Source of the DNA: DATKZB01 sp035528235
GTDB taxonomy: Bacteria > Planctomycetota > Phycisphaerae > FEN-1346
DNA: 17,410 nt
NCBI GenBank assembly: GCA_035528235.1
Contig: DATKZB010000085.1
Location: 1-17,410 of the forward strand
Reading direction: 5' to 3'
Positions 17,337-17,410 of this stretch are shown here, one piece after another; the stretch's first letter is position 1, and every line of letters begins with the position of its first letter. The notes under the pieces were generated by a model. It saw only the letters and a program-made list of their open reading frames with translations, did not search any database and was not told where the DNA came from. The position numbers were made by a program, and so were the translations under genes.

Positions 17337-17381
17337 CGGCTCAGTCCTTTACACCGTTTTAAGATTGCGTGTTCACACCAC

Positions 17382-17410
17382 CACGTGGGCGCGGTGGGTC
17401 CCCGTACCCA
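17382..17410. repeat. Truncated REP-like hairpin at the window edge
   Basis: CGTGGGCGCGGTGGGT is followed by loop CCCCGT (17400-17405) and the start of a right arm, ACCCA (17406-17410), where the window ends. The loop is the exact complement of ACGGGG in the right-flank array of the RAYT gene, so this is probably another member of that family. The 45 nt before it, after the M14 stop, contain nothing I recognise. Confidence 0.6.

Overview
The window is GC-rich bacterial DNA carrying 13 well-supported protein genes with almost no spare space. Organism: the best guess is a member of the Planctomycetota, possibly the Phycisphaerae. This is inference from the style of GyrA, from an ECF sigma operon ending in a secreted DUF3352-like protein, from exported transglutaminase-like and M14 proteins, and from a small Cys-rich acidic protein that resembles planctomycete hypotheticals. 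No rRNA or tRNA is present to confirm it.

Layout. (1) 1-2547, rightward: a hairpin pair, a lipoprotein with a PsbP/DcrB-like domain, glyA (serine hydroxymethyltransferase) and hpt (hypoxanthine phosphoribosyltransferase), closely spaced and probably co-transcribed. (2) 2618-3598: a soluble orphan histidine kinase with a TTG start. (3) 3599-3893: a gap with a terminator-like hairpin and a second copy of the hairpin pair seen at the left edge. (4) 3894-6582: a tight operon of ECF sigma factor, single-pass membrane protein (possible anti-sigma factor) and secreted DUF3352-like protein, joined by two ATGA overlaps. It ends at a strong bidirectional terminator. (5) 10954 down to 6662, leftward: nadE, a REP-associated tyrosine transposase (RAYT), an MFS transporter and the Cys-rich small protein. 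(6) 11163-17336, rightward: gyrA (GTG start), a secreted transglutaminase-like protein and a secreted M14 zinc carboxypeptidase of the cytosolic-carboxypeptidase type (TTG start).

The most interesting structure is the RAYT locus. An intact single-domain HUH/Y1 transposase is flanked on both sides by GC-rich REP-like hairpins sharing the arm GCGTGGCGGGT. The loop reads CCCCGC on the left and ACGGGG, the inverse, on the right. The right side is a 62-bp tandem array whose first two units differ at one base. A truncated member lies at the right edge of the window. Two other hairpin families occur: paired, mutually inverted palindromes with 11-bp stems upstream of the lipoprotein and of the sigma operon, and a GTTAGC-headed pair just after nadE. 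Together these look like a REPtron/BIME system in an organism where such elements are, as far as I know, little studied.

Other points: GyrA has Ala and Pro at the two main quinolone-contact positions, and a 14-bp palindrome covers the ribosome-binding site of the transglutaminase-like gene. I saw no CRISPR array, prophage, classical IS element or antiphage defence cassette.
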